Assembly (NCBI RefSeq): GCF_019711495.1
Contig: NZ_JAIGNM010000001.1
Location: forward strand, 620,001 to 684,000
Length of the DNA: 64,000 nucleotides
Source of the DNA: Qipengyuania xiamenensis
Lineage (GTDB): Bacteria; Pseudomonadota; Alphaproteobacteria; Sphingomonadales; Sphingomonadaceae
Direction of reading: 5' to 3'
Numbering within the stretch: the first letter of the stretch is position 1; the number at the start of each line of letters is the position of its first letter. The position numbers and the translations under genes are program-made. Under the pieces are notes generated by a model that made no database searches, was not told the origin of the DNA, and was given only the letters and a program-made list of their open reading frames with translations. Below, piece after piece: positions 26,764 through 35,206 of the stretch.

Positions 26764-26790
26764 AAAAAGGCCCGGAGTCCGCTCCGAGCC
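26764..26790 (-). terminator. Hairpin with U-run reading leftward, downstream side of the leader region
   Basis: Arms GGCCCGGAG/CTCCGAGCC (one mismatch) around four bases. On the minus strand TTTTT follows (C-C-TTTTT), making a proper intrinsic terminator; on the plus strand, after the lipoprotein gene, no T-run follows. No annotated minus-strand gene lies upstream of it, so it implies a leftward transcript starting within 26,800-27,140. Confidence 0.5.
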
Positions 26791-26925
26791 ACAAACGACA
26801 ATTCTGACGTGGGAAAACTTTTTTGCAAGCCTTGTTTTGCGTCCCGAAAAGACTCAAATTGTACTCAAGATCAGCGGCGAACGCGGTCTTGGGGGCCCTG
26901 ATAAGCCCTCTAGCTCACAAGCGCG

Positions 26926-26939
26926 AAAGGAGGTGATCC
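26926..26939 (+). promoter_or_regulatory. Extended Shine-Dalgarno, full complement of the 16S rRNA 3' tail
   Basis: AAAGGAGGTGATCC pairs over all 14 bases with the conserved 3' end of bacterial 16S rRNA. Its core GGAGG is seven bases before an ATG, the optimal spacing. Ordinary genes in this window match only four to six bases, so this site would bind ribosomes exceptionally tightly. Confidence 0.6.
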
Positions 26940-26940
26940 G

Positions 26941-26997
26941 ATGTCTCATGGTTCAGCAGAGAGGTCGGCAAGTTTCCGCGCGAGGTACTATCGGTAG
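26941..26997 (+). CDS. Possible 18-residue leader peptide
   Basis: Reads MSHGSAERSASFRARYYR then TAG, directly after the extended Shine-Dalgarno. Five of 18 residues are Arg or Lys-like basic and the last six are RARYYR. It has no run of Ile, Leu or Val codons, so it is not a classical branched-chain attenuation peptide in spite of ilvE lying downstream. It may be a sensor peptide whose translation controls the folds around it, or the RBS may serve as a ribosome-binding element with the ORF secondary. Confidence 0.4.
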   Translation: MSHGSAERSASFRARYYR

Positions 26998-27049
26998 TTC
27001 CATACCCTTAGAGACTTCGTGAGCGGCGCTTCCGCCGCTGACCATGAAA

Positions 27050-27091
27050 AGGGCAGCACCATCTTCGGATGGAGCTGCCCTTCTCATTTTT
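27050..27091 (+). terminator. Strong intrinsic terminator before ilvE
   Basis: Outer stem AGGGCAGC/GCTGCCCT and inner stem CCATC/GATGG closed by TTCG, followed by TTCTCATTTTT. It ends 49 bases before the ilvE start, so it terminates whatever RNA comes from the leader region, or attenuates ilvE if both share a promoter. Confidence 0.85.
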
Positions 27092-27140
27092 GGGCCTAGA
27101 AAACTTGCCCTGCGAGCCTACTCACACTAACCGCGCGGGC

Positions 27141-28220
27141 ATGGAATTCGAGCATCTCCCCCACCCCGCCCCCACGCCTGCCGACAAGCGCGACGAGGCG
27201 CTGAAGGACCCCGGTTTCGGCAAGCTGTTCACCGACCACATGGTCGTGATCGACTACGACGAAGCAAAGGGCGGCTGGCACAAGGCGACGCTCGGCCCGC
27301 GCGAGGCGATCAGCCTCGATCCGGCAGCGGCCGTGCTTCATTACGCCCAAGAAATCTTCGAGGGGATGAAGGCCTACAAGCAGGGTGACGACACGCTCGC
27401 CCTCTTTCGCCCCGAGCAGAACGCGCGCCGCTTCAACGAAAGCGCCCGCCGCATGGCCATGCCCGACCTGCCCGAGGAACTGTTCCTCGAATCGATCCGC
27501 CAGTTGGTCGCTGCAGACCGTGACTGGGTGCCGGGAGATCCCGACGGTTCGCTCTACCTGCGCCCATTCATGTTCGCCTCGGAAGCCTTCCTCGGCGTGC
27601 GTCCGGCCAAGCAGTACAAATACATCCTGATCGCCAGCCCCGTCGGCCCCTATTTCAAGGGCGGCGCGAAGCCGGTGAAGATCTGGGTCAGCCGCAACTA
27701 CACGCGCGCAGCCCCCGGCGGCACCGGCGCTGCAAAGACCGGCGGTAACTACGCCGCAAGCCTCGTCCCGCAGGCCGAAGGCATCGAGAACGGCTGCGAC
27801 CAGGTGGTCTTCCTCGACGCGGTCGAGAAGAAGTGGGTCGAGGAACTGGGCGGCATGAACCTGTTCTTCGTTTTTGACGACGGCACAGTGATTACTCCGC
27901 CGCTTACCGGCACGATCCTGCCGGGCATCACCCGCAACAGCCTGATCGAGCTCCTGCGCGAAGAAGGCCTACAGGTGCGCGAGGAACCCTACAGCATCGA
28001 CCAGTGGCGCGCCGATGCGACCACGGGCAAGCTGCTCGAGACGATGGCCTGCGGTACGGCAGCTGTCGTGACCCCGGTCGGCACCGTGCTCGGCCCCGAT
28101 GGCGAATTCACCATCGGCAGCGGCGGCACCGGTCAGATGACCAACAAAATCCGCGAGCGGCTCGTCGGTATCCAGAAGGGCAGTGTCGAGGACACGCACG
28201 GCTGGACGATGAAGCTTTGA
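27141..28220 (+). CDS. ilvE: Branched-chain amino acid aminotransferase
   Basis: A 359-residue class IV PLP aminotransferase of the longer (eukaryote-like) type, transferring amino groups between Leu/Ile/Val and 2-oxoglutarate. The PLP lysine is Lys199 in GAAKTGGNYAASL. QEIFEGMKAYK, SLYLRPFMFASE and EELGGMNLFFVFDDG are typical. The ATG opening MEFEHLPHPA is preferred; an in-frame start 24 codons upstream lies within the terminator. The start has no strong Shine-Dalgarno. A small membrane gene follows two bases after the stop. Confidence 0.95.
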   Translation: MEFEHLPHPAPTPADKRDEALKDPGFGKLFTDHMVVIDYDEAKGGWHKATLGPREAISLDPAAAVLHYAQEIFEGMKAYKQGDDTLALFRPEQNARRFNESARRMAMPDLPEELFLESIRQLVAADRDWVPGDPDGSLYLRPFMFASEAFLGVRPAKQYKYILIASPVGPYFKGGAKPVKIWVSRNYTRAAPGGTGAAKTGGNYAASLVPQAEGIENGCDQVVFLDAVEKKWVEELGGMNLFFVFDDGTVITPPLTGTILPGITRNSLIELLREEGLQVREEPYSIDQWRADATTGKLLETMACGTAAVVTPVGTVLGPDGEFTIGSGGTGQMTNKIRERLVGIQKGSVEDTHGWTMKL

Positions 28221-28221
28221 G

Positions 28222-28572
28222 TTGAGCGGCTTGGCGCGAATAACGACACGCAAGGAACGAATTCAGGTCGCGCTTTTACTCGGCACGCTCTGCATCTTTG
28301 CCTTCGTTCTACAAAATCTCGAAGGTTGGCACGCCAAAGGTCTCGATGATGCGGAATTCGAGATCATCACCGGCGAAGTCGTCTCGATCAACCTTATTCC
28401 TTCGAACACAGGGACGTCTTATCTAACAACCGTCCTGACCGACGACGGCTACAGAACACAATTGGTCACCAGCCCCAACCGGGCACGGGAATGCCCTGTT
28501 GGAGCGAAAGTCGAAGTTGCACGCCGCGGTCTTGATCATCGTTGGACCAAAAGACCTTGCGCGCCAGACTAG
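28222..28572 (+). CDS. Small membrane-anchored protein of unknown function
   Basis: A 116-residue protein with one membrane helix (about 14-31, IQVALLLGTLCIFAFVLQN) and a soluble beta-rich part containing two Cys (REC, RPC). Start TTG follows the ilvE stop by one base; another TTG three codons later is also possible. Base composition is slightly less GC-rich than ilvE. Its stop overlaps the convergent LysR gene by four bases. No family recognised. Confidence 0.55.
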   Translation: MSGLARITTRKERIQVALLLGTLCIFAFVLQNLEGWHAKGLDDAEFEIITGEVVSINLIPSNTGTSYLTTVLTDDGYRTQLVTSPNRARECPVGAKVEVARRGLDHRWTKRPCAPD

Positions 28573-29498
28573 CTCACACCGCTCACAGAAGTATTCACCC
28601 CGCTGCACGCTCCCAGTCGCTCACGTATCGCGTCGATCAGCCAGCTGGTCGCGGGGCCCGGACGCGCATCGCGGCGCCATAATGCACTGAGCGTATAGTT
28701 TGCGCCGGGTTTCTCGGGCAGGTCGAGTTCGCACAGGCGCCCTTCCTCGATATCGCCGCTCACCATGTGGCGCGGCATATTGCCCCAGCCGATCCCTTCC
28801 TTGAGCAGCGCATGCTTTGCGCCGAGGTCCGCCAGCCGCCAGCTTTCCGGCGCAAGGACGGAGAACTCGCGCCCCTCGGTCAGCGGCGACCGGTCCGTGA
28901 GCACGAGCTGGAGGTGCTTGCGGCTCTCTCCCGGTTTCACGCCCGAGCGTGACAGCGGATGGTCTGGTGCAGCAACCGGCACCAGTTCGACGGCCCCGAT
29001 CGCCTGTCTTTCGAGTTCGGCATGGTCGGCCAGCACGGGCCCGCCAATCGCGAGGTCCGCGCTGCCGTCGAGCAGGCAGGCCGCCACAGCCCCCAGCGCC
29101 TCGACCTGCAGGCGCAGGGCGACATTGGGGTAGAAGCGGCGGAAATCGCGCAGCACGCTCGCCGTCACTTCGCCGGGCAGCATCACGTCGACCACCAGCG
29201 AGACCTCGCTTTCGAGCCCCGCATGGAGCCCCTGCGTCTTGGCGAGCAAAGTATCTATCCCGTCGGCGACCGCCTTGGCCTCCGCCAGCAGGCCCTTGCC
29301 TTCCTCGGTCAGCACCGGCCTGCGCGAACCTTCGCGGGCAAACAGGGTGACGCCCAGCTGGGCCTCCATCTGCGAGATGCCGTAGCTGACTGCCGATACC
29401 GCGCGACCCATCTTGCGAGCGGCCGCACCGAAGCTGCCCTCCTCGGCTACCGCGAGGAAGATACGCAATTGGTCGAGACTGGGCTCACCCAGCTTCAC
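28569..29498 (-). CDS. LysR-family transcriptional regulator
   Basis: A 309-residue regulator: N-terminal winged helix-turn-helix (LDQLRIFLAVAEEGSFGAAA then RKMGRAVSAVSYGISQMEAQ) and a C-terminal substrate-binding domain (about 90-300). It is divergent from pirin, azoreductase and DoxX, and by the usual LysR logic should control them and itself. The effector is unknown; the partners suggest an oxidant, quinone or electrophile. The GTG start (KLGEPSLDQL) is chosen because the domain starts there; a much longer opening upstream runs antisense through pirin. Confidence 0.9.
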   Translation of the reverse strand: MKLGEPSLDQLRIFLAVAEEGSFGAAARKMGRAVSAVSYGISQMEAQLGVTLFAREGSRRPVLTEEGKGLLAEAKAVADGIDTLLAKTQGLHAGLESEVSLVVDVMLPGEVTASVLRDFRRFYPNVALRLQVEALGAVAACLLDGSADLAIGGPVLADHAELERQAIGAVELVPVAAPDHPLSRSGVKPGESRKHLQLVLTDRSPLTEGREFSVLAPESWRLADLGAKHALLKEGIGWGNMPRHMVSGDIEEGRLCELDLPEKPGANYTLSALWRRDARPGPATSWLIDAIRERLGACSGVNTSVSGVS

Positions 29499-29612
29499 TG
29501 TTCGGATTTGCTGAACATCTTGCCGCGTTTTATCGCAGTTTTCGGAACGCGGGGCAACGCCTAACTCTTGGTCCAACGAAGCAATCCTCCCGACCCTTTC
29601 AGGAGACCAAAC

Positions 29613-30314
29613 ATGATCGAACATCGTCCCTTCAACAGCCTCGGCAAGGCCAACCACGGCTGGCTCGATGCGAACCACCACTTCTCCTTTGCAGGCTATC
29701 ACGACCCCTCCCGCATGAACTGGGGCGCGCTGCGCGTCTGGAACGACGACAAGATCGCCCCGAAGAGCGGCTTTCCGACCCACCCGCACCAGGACATGGA
29801 AATCATCACTTATGTCCGCACCGGCGCGATCACGCACCGCGACAGCATGGGCAATGAAGGCCGTACCGAAGCCGGCGACGTCCAGGTGATGAGCGCCGGA
29901 CGCGGTGTCGCGCATTCGGAGTTCAACCTCGAGGACGAGGAGACCACGCTCTTCCAGATCTGGATCATCCCGTCCGAACGCGGCGGCGATCCCGACTGGG
30001 GTGCACGCCAGTTCCCCAAGGGCGATCGTGCGGGCCAGTTCGTCCCCCTCGCCAGCGGCGCGGCTAATGACGACGACGCCCTCAAGATCCGCACCGATGC
30101 CCGCGTGCTCGGTGCGACGGTGAAGGCCGGTGAGAGCGTGACCTACACGCCGCGCACCGCCGACCGTCACCTCTATCTGGTGCCCGCCACCGGCAGCATC
30201 CGCGTAGGCGACATCGAGGCAAAGGCCCGTGACGGCCTCGCCATCACCAAGGAAGACAGCATCACCATCACCGCACTCGAAGACAGCGAACTCGTCCTCG
30301 TCGACGCGGCCTGA
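29613..30314 (+). CDS. Pirin family protein
   Basis: A 233-residue bicupin. The N-terminal metal site is complete: His57, His59, His101 and Glu103 in THPHQDME and GVAHSEF. Bacterial pirins bind iron and some act as quercetin 2,3-dioxygenase; the exact role here is not decided by sequence. AGGAG precedes the ATG by eight bases. It heads a three-gene unit with the azoreductase (15 bases) and DoxX (26 bases), opposite the LysR gene. Pirin-azoreductase-DoxX groups beside LysR are often quinone or electrophile-response units. Confidence 0.93.
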   Translation: MIEHRPFNSLGKANHGWLDANHHFSFAGYHDPSRMNWGALRVWNDDKIAPKSGFPTHPHQDMEIITYVRTGAITHRDSMGNEGRTEAGDVQVMSAGRGVAHSEFNLEDEETTLFQIWIIPSERGGDPDWGARQFPKGDRAGQFVPLASGAANDDDALKIRTDARVLGATVKAGESVTYTPRTADRHLYLVPATGSIRVGDIEAKARDGLAITKEDSITITALEDSELVLVDAA

Positions 30315-30329
30315 TCAGGAGACACAGAC

Positions 30330-30923
30330 ATGAGCACCATTCTTTACATCACCGCCAGCATCCGTGACGGCGAAAGCGTATCGCGCAGCCTCGGCGACAA
30401 GCTGGTCGAGGGCCTCAAGGCCAAGCACGGCGCAGACGTCGTCACTCGCGACCTGTCGAAGAACGATATTCCCTTCATCGATGCCGAGCGTTTCGCAGCC
30501 AATCTTGCGCCCTATGCCGAGCGCTCCGACGAACAGCACGAGCTGGCGAAGATCGCCGACGAGCTGATCGATGAACTCAAGGCCGCAGACACCATCGTTT
30601 TCAGCGTGCCGGTCTATAATTTCTCGGTTCCGGCAACAGTGAAGGCATGGGCCGACCTCGTGGCCCGCGCCGGCACCACCTTCCAGTATACCGCCAATGG
30701 CCCTGAAGGCCTGCTTACGGGCAAGAAGGTTTACATCACGGCGGCTTCCGGCGGCACCCGGCTGGGCAGCGAAATCGACTTCATGTCGCCCTGGCTGAAG
30801 TTCTTCCTCGGCTTCCTTGGCATGAACGATGTCGAAGTGGTCGCGGCTGACGGCATCATGGGTGAAGGCGGCGAAGAGAAGATCGCAGAAGCCCATCAGG
30901 AAGTCGAAAAGCTGGCCGCCTGA
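30330..30923 (+). CDS. azoR: FMN-dependent NADH-azoreductase/quinone reductase
   Basis: A 197-residue flavodoxin-like protein reducing quinones and azo dyes with NAD(P)H through FMN. Features: N-terminal phosphate-binding STILYITASIRDGESVSRSL, the FMN isoalloxazine stretch VPVYNFSVPATVKAWADL, TFQYTANGPEGLLTGKK and ASGGTRLGSEIDF. Length matches AzoR. It lies between pirin and DoxX and fits a quinone or electrophile defence unit. Confidence 0.92.
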   Translation: MSTILYITASIRDGESVSRSLGDKLVEGLKAKHGADVVTRDLSKNDIPFIDAERFAANLAPYAERSDEQHELAKIADELIDELKAADTIVFSVPVYNFSVPATVKAWADLVARAGTTFQYTANGPEGLLTGKKVYITAASGGTRLGSEIDFMSPWLKFFLGFLGMNDVEVVAADGIMGEGGEEKIAEAHQEVEKLAA

Positions 30924-30949
30924 GGCCTCGATCCCGAAAGGACAAACTC

Positions 30950-31372
30950 ATGAACACGACCACTCTCAACGCCGGTGCGGCCACCCCGACCTCCGCCGAC
31001 ACCCGCTGGCTTCCGCTGCTGGCCCGGCTGATGCTTGCAGCCATCTTCCTGCTCGCGGGCATCAACAAGATCGCCGACCCTGCCGGTACGATCGGCTATA
31101 TCGAGTCGGTCGGACTGCCGGCGCCGCAGCTTGCCTATTGGGGCGCTGTGGCAGTCGAGATCCTCGGCCCACTGGCGCTCATCGCCGGTTACCGGACTCG
31201 CCTCGCAGCCATCGGGCTTGCGTTCTTCACGCTGGTCACGGCCTTCGTCTTCCACAACCAGATCGGCGACCAGACGCAGTTCGTAATGTTCTTCAAGAAT
31301 ATCGCCATCGCAGGCGGCCTGTTGCAGCTCGCCGCATTTGGTCCGGGCGCGATTTCGCTGGACCGCAAGTAA
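30950..31372 (+). CDS. DoxX family membrane protein
   Basis: A 140-residue protein with four predicted membrane helices. LARLMLAAIFLLAGINKIAD and YWGAVAVEILGPLALIAGYR are typical DoxX sequences. Such proteins accompany quinone-linked redox enzymes; its electron partner here could be the adjacent azoreductase, by inference. It ends the unit; an intrinsic terminator follows. Confidence 0.9.
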   Translation: MNTTTLNAGAATPTSADTRWLPLLARLMLAAIFLLAGINKIADPAGTIGYIESVGLPAPQLAYWGAVAVEILGPLALIAGYRTRLAAIGLAFFTLVTAFVFHNQIGDQTQFVMFFKNIAIAGGLLQLAAFGPGAISLDRK

Positions 31373-31393
31373 GACCACCTTCCGTCCCGAAGG

Positions 31394-31427
31394 AACTGCC
31401 GGGGAGCGATGGCTCTCCGGCAGTTTT
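31394..31427 (+). terminator. Intrinsic terminator after DoxX
   Basis: A 14-position stem (AACTGCCGGGGAGC with GCTCTCCGGCAGTT, one G-U) and GATG loop, followed by TTTT on the plus strand. It separates DoxX from the convergent MFS gene ending 9 bases further on. Confidence 0.85.
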
Positions 31428-31435
31428 CGTTCGGG

Positions 31436-32779
31436 TCAGGCCGGTTTGTGCGCCGCCAGGATCTCGCGCCGCTTCTGGATCTCGTAATATTCGGGGCGGC
31501 GCGGGTATTGGACGGTCAGAAGCAGGGTAAGCGCTACCGCAAGGCCAGCGCCCACGATGATGAAGATCGACGGCAACCCTCCCAAGGCATCGGTCTTGCC
31601 CAGCATGAAGGCTCCGAAAGAGATGCCGAAGTTGGATATCGCCATGTAGATCGTGAACTGTGTGGCCGCGACAGTCGGGTCGCACAGGCGCATCGAAATC
31701 GGCAGCAGCGCAACCGTGATCAGCATGTCCAGCGGTATCCAGAAATACACGAAGGCCATGAACACCGCCGAGTTGCTCCAGTGCTCGACCCCGAGGTACA
31801 TCAAGGCGCACAGCACGATGCCCGATGCGACCCACATGATGCCGATCCGTTTCGCGCCGAACCTGTCTCCGAGCCATCCTCCCAGCGTCATGCACAGGAC
31901 GCCCGCCAGCAGGCCGGCAGTCGCAGTCAGGCTGGAGATTTCCGACGTATCCCAGCCCGCGTAATTGGCCCCGATCAGCGGAGTGGCACCGGTGAAACCG
32001 CCATAGAGGACGCCGCGCCCGAACAGGCACGGTATCCACAGCAGGCTGACCAGCTTGCGCATCGAATTGAACGTTGCCTTCAGGAGCGGCCACCATGCAT
32101 CGAGCTGGATGGCAAGATTGCGCTCATGCGCCTTGCCGGTCCCCCACGGCAGCGACCGTTCGCCGCTACGTTCCCTGAAGGAGGCGATGTAGATGCACAG
32201 CGCGAAGATGAGGACCGACACGATCAGAAAGGCTGCCGGCGCGCCGAAATCCTCTATCACGAACCCGCAGATGGCCGTGGCGGCAGCAATGCCGATCGCC
32301 TGACCGCCGAACATCATTCCCGATCCGCGGGCGCGCTCGTCCTCGGTCATGATGTCTACCGCTAGGCCGTCGACCGCGACGTCCTGGAAGGTGGTCGCCA
32401 TGTTCACCGCGAAGCCGATACCGCCGAGGATCGCGACATCTGTGACGGTGGGATCAACCAGCGCCCCGATGACGAGGAAAGCGATCATGACGAACTGCGC
32501 GCCGAGTATCCACGCCCTGCGCCGTCCCATCGGAAGGAAGGTGTAACGGTCCATGATGAAGCCGTTCACCAGCTTGAGCGACCATGGCAGCGCCGTCAGC
32601 GCTGCAACCGAACCGACATCGGCTGCGGGCGCACCGTTCACTGCCATCCATGCCGGAATGGCAAACCAGAACAGCCCGATGGGCATGCCCTGCCCCACGT
32701 AAAGAATGAAAAGAGTGAACAGCCGCAGTCGCTGGCTGTTCTCCAGTATCATCGAATTGCCCGACGCAGCAGACGCCAT
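31436..32779 (-). CDS. MFS transporter (AmpG-like)
   Basis: A 447-residue integral membrane carrier with about 12 helices. The opening LFILYVGQGMPIGLFWFAIP and the short loop GFIMDRYTFLPMGRRRAW resemble the AmpG/PAT group of the major facilitator family, which brings in muropeptides or acetyl-CoA-type solutes; the true substrate is unknown. Helix-rich repeats and the cytosolic loop AIQLDAWWPLLKATFNSM are present. The first ATG (MASAASGNSM) is used; a later ATG at residue 10 is possible. It lies alone, 107 bases before nadE. Confidence 0.85.
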   Translation of the reverse strand: MASAASGNSMILENSQRLRLFTLFILYVGQGMPIGLFWFAIPAWMAVNGAPAADVGSVAALTALPWSLKLVNGFIMDRYTFLPMGRRRAWILGAQFVMIAFLVIGALVDPTVTDVAILGGIGFAVNMATTFQDVAVDGLAVDIMTEDERARGSGMMFGGQAIGIAAATAICGFVIEDFGAPAAFLIVSVLIFALCIYIASFRERSGERSLPWGTGKAHERNLAIQLDAWWPLLKATFNSMRKLVSLLWIPCLFGRGVLYGGFTGATPLIGANYAGWDTSEISSLTATAGLLAGVLCMTLGGWLGDRFGAKRIGIMWVASGIVLCALMYLGVEHWSNSAVFMAFVYFWIPLDMLITVALLPISMRLCDPTVAATQFTIYMAISNFGISFGAFMLGKTDALGGLPSIFIIVGAGLAVALTLLLTVQYPRRPEYYEIQKRREILAAHKPA

Positions 32780-32886
32780 CGCTACCCCCCCAAAAAAGAG
32801 TGCCGGCTGGCTCTGTGCCCTTGGCCGATCGCGTCCCTACGATCCGATTGAGGGCAAGCTGCCCTATCGCGGCCAAGGCCGCAAGG

Positions 32887-35178
32887 TCAGTCGGGCAGGT
32901 TTCGACGCAGGTCCTCGAGCCACAAATCCGCTACGGCATCGCTGGGCGCACGCCAGTCGCCGCGCGGTGACAGCGCGCCACCGGCGCTGACCTTCGGCCC
33001 GTTGGGGAGCGCGCTGCGCTTGAACTGGCTGAAGCCGAAGAAGCGTTTCACGAAATTTTCCAGCCACTTCGCAATCGTAGCGAGGTCGTATTCGTTCTTC
33101 GCATCTTCCGGGAAATCGATCGGCCATTGCCCCGCCTCGGCATCCTTCCACGCATGCCAGGCGAGGAAGGCGACATGGCTCGGACTCTGTCCCCAGCGGA
33201 TCACGTGGTGCAGGAAAAAATCATTGAGTTCGTACGGACCGATGATCGACTGCGTGCTCTGGATCGACCCGTCTTCGCCAGCGGGTACCAGTTCGGGGCT
33301 GATTTCCGTATCGAGAATCGCAAGCAGGACTTCATCTACGCCCACGTCGAACTGGTGGGTCGTCGTGGTCCAGCGGATCAAGTACTGGATCAGCGTTTTC
33401 GGTACGCCCGCGTTGACGCCGTAATGGCTCATCTGGTCGCCTACGCCGTAGGTGCACCAGCCCAGCGCCAGTTCGGACAGATCGCCCGTCCCGATGACCC
33501 ATCCGCCATGCTGTCCGGCGAGGCGGAAGAGGTAATCAGTCCTGAGGCCCGCCTGCACGTTCTCGAAGGTAACGTCATAGACCGGCTCGCCATCGGCAAA
33601 GGCATGGCCGATATTTTCCAGCATCAAGGTGGCCGTCGGCTTGATGTCGATCTCTTCGGCGGTGATGCCGAATGCCTTCATCAGCTTCCATGCGTTGGAC
33701 TTGGTGCCTTCGGACGTGGCGAAGCCGGGCATGGTATAGCCACGGATATCACTGCGCGGCCTTCCCAGCCGGTCCATCGCCTTGGCCGCGACGAGCAGGG
33801 CATGGGTGGAATCCAGCCCGCCCGAGATACCGATGGTGAGGCACTTGGGCCGGGTCGCCTCGATCCGGCGCATCAGCGCATCGACCTGGATGTTGAATGC
33901 CTCGTAGCAATCCTCGTCCAGCTTCTCCTGCCGGTTGGGCACGAAGGGGAAACGGCGGATCGGGCGTTCCAGACCGATGTCTTTCGGCGCGTGACCGTGT
34001 GAGAAGGTCACGCGGCGATACCAGTCCTCGGGTCGGCCCGCCGCATCGGCCGCATCGCCCCATGTCTGCATCCGCATGCGCTCGGCAAGAATGCGCTTGG
34101 TGTCGACATCGGCGACGCAGAGCTCGGGCGCGTGGTCGAAGCGTACGCTTTCCACCAGCAGGTCTCCGAGCTCGTAGATCATGCCCTGACCGTCCCACGC
34201 GAGGTCGGTCGTGCTCTCGCCATGGCCACTGGCCGAATAGGCATAGGCACAGACCGACCGGCTCGAACTGGCGCGCGTCAGCATGTGTCGCTCGTCGGAC
34301 TTGCCGATGGTGATGTTGGACGCCGAGAGGTTCAGCAGGACCGTCGCGCCCGCCAGCGCGGCGAGCGTTCCGGGCGGATTGGGCGACCAGAAATCCTCGC
34401 AGATCTCGATACCGAAGGTGAAACCGGGCAGGTCGTCGGCATCGAAAACGAGATCGGTACCGAAGGGCACGGTATCGCCGTTCACCTCGATTTCCAGCCC
34501 CACGCATTCGCGGCCATGGCTGAACCAGCGCTTTTCGTAGAACTCGCGATAGTTGGGCAGGTAGCTCTTGGGGACGACGCCCAACAGCTTGCCGCGCGCA
34601 ATCGCCACAGCGCAATTGTAGATCCGGCCATTGCGCCGCAGCGGCGCGCCGATGACCAGTACCGGCGCTAGATCGCGCGATGCCTCGACGATGTCGGCGA
34701 GGTGCCGCTCCACTGTTTCCAAGAGCGCGGTCTGAAGGTGCAGATCGTCGATCGCATAGGACGACAGGCACAGCTCGGGATAGAGCAGCAGGTCCACCCC
34801 GCGCTCGTGCGCCTTGCGCGCCTGCTCGAGTATTCCTTCCGCGTTGTAGGCGATATCGGCCGTGCGAACCCTCGGCGTCGCGGTCGCCACGCGCACGAAG
34901 CCGTGCGTGTGAAGGTCGTAGAAGGGATGCGTATCGCTCTTCGCCATGCGTGAAGTGTCTTTCTTTTCCTGAAGGGCAGGCTCGATCCAGTCCGCCGGCT
35001 GGCAGATACCCAGCTCTGCGAGCTTGCGCTGGGCATCGGCGCGGGCAATGCGCCCCTTGCTCTCCCAGCCGAAGACGGTCTGCGTCTTGAACCCGTGGCG
35101 CGAGGCGAATTCCTCCGCGGAGAGCGGCGGGTCCTGCGCCAGACGCCAGGTCTTCAGTTTCTGACCTGCCAAATGCAT
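32887..35178 (-). CDS. nadE: Glutamine-dependent NAD+ synthetase with N-terminal XRE helix-turn-helix
   Basis: A 763-residue frame with three parts. Residues 1-75 are an XRE-type DNA-binding domain (GQKLKTWRLAQ, AEEFASRHGFKTQTVFGWES). Residues 78-about 400 form a nitrilase-type glutaminase with triad Glu135 (YPELC), Lys204 (VPKSYLPNYRE), Cys260 (GIEICEDFW). The C-terminal synthetase carries the pyrophosphate loop SGGLDS (452-457). The enzyme makes NAD from deamido-NAD, glutamine and ATP. No stop separates HTH and enzyme; the canonical start would be Met78 (MAKSDTHPFY), but it lacks a good Shine-Dalgarno. An inverted repeat lies 10-28 bases before the first ATG. Either one fused autoregulatory enzyme or an internal start gives a second form. 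Confidence 0.9.
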   Translation of the reverse strand: MHLAGQKLKTWRLAQDPPLSAEEFASRHGFKTQTVFGWESKGRIARADAQRKLAELGICQPADWIEPALQEKKDTSRMAKSDTHPFYDLHTHGFVRVATATPRVRTADIAYNAEGILEQARKAHERGVDLLLYPELCLSSYAIDDLHLQTALLETVERHLADIVEASRDLAPVLVIGAPLRRNGRIYNCAVAIARGKLLGVVPKSYLPNYREFYEKRWFSHGRECVGLEIEVNGDTVPFGTDLVFDADDLPGFTFGIEICEDFWSPNPPGTLAALAGATVLLNLSASNITIGKSDERHMLTRASSSRSVCAYAYSASGHGESTTDLAWDGQGMIYELGDLLVESVRFDHAPELCVADVDTKRILAERMRMQTWGDAADAAGRPEDWYRRVTFSHGHAPKDIGLERPIRRFPFVPNRQEKLDEDCYEAFNIQVDALMRRIEATRPKCLTIGISGGLDSTHALLVAAKAMDRLGRPRSDIRGYTMPGFATSEGTKSNAWKLMKAFGITAEEIDIKPTATLMLENIGHAFADGEPVYDVTFENVQAGLRTDYLFRLAGQHGGWVIGTGDLSELALGWCTYGVGDQMSHYGVNAGVPKTLIQYLIRWTTTTHQFDVGVDEVLLAILDTEISPELVPAGEDGSIQSTQSIIGPYELNDFFLHHVIRWGQSPSHVAFLAWHAWKDAEAGQWPIDFPEDAKNEYDLATIAKWLENFVKRFFGFSQFKRSALPNGPKVSAGGALSPRGDWRAPSDAVADLWLEDLRRNLPD

Positions 35179-35187
35179 GGCGGAGCG

Positions 35188-35206
35188 ATTATCTCAAAAG
35201 GATAAT
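35188..35206 (-). promoter_or_regulatory. Inverted repeat just upstream of the XRE-nadE start
   Basis: ATTATC and GATAAT are separated by seven bases in the 45-base gap before nadE. The coding-strand copy GATAAT is -10-like, so a bound protein would cover the promoter. The XRE domain of the gene product is a candidate ligand. Confidence 0.4.

Larger units (their letters stand above)
26866..27091 (+). ncRNA. Putative structured leader RNA or sRNA upstream of ilvE
   Basis: In the 429-base gap between the lipoprotein and ilvE several folds follow each other. First comes CAAGATC...GGTCTTG with inner GCG/CGC (26,866-26,891). Then an extreme ribosome-binding site with an 18-codon ORF, then AGCGGCG/CGCCGCT with loop CTTC (27,022-27,039), and finally a terminator with a UUCG-type tetraloop. 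The order resembles an attenuator leader or a terminated small RNA. The part 26,712-26,865 holds only the leftward hairpin; the 49 bases between terminator and ilvE start show no strong RBS. Transcript ends are estimates. Confidence 0.4.

Noticed and set aside
26921..26939. End of a 16S rRNA gene on the minus strand
   Set aside because: Only 14 bases match; the adjoining bases do not continue as 16S rRNA.
27050..27140. Classical ilv attenuator
   Set aside because: A terminator is present but the leader peptide has no Ile, Val or Leu codon run, so classical attenuation is not supported.
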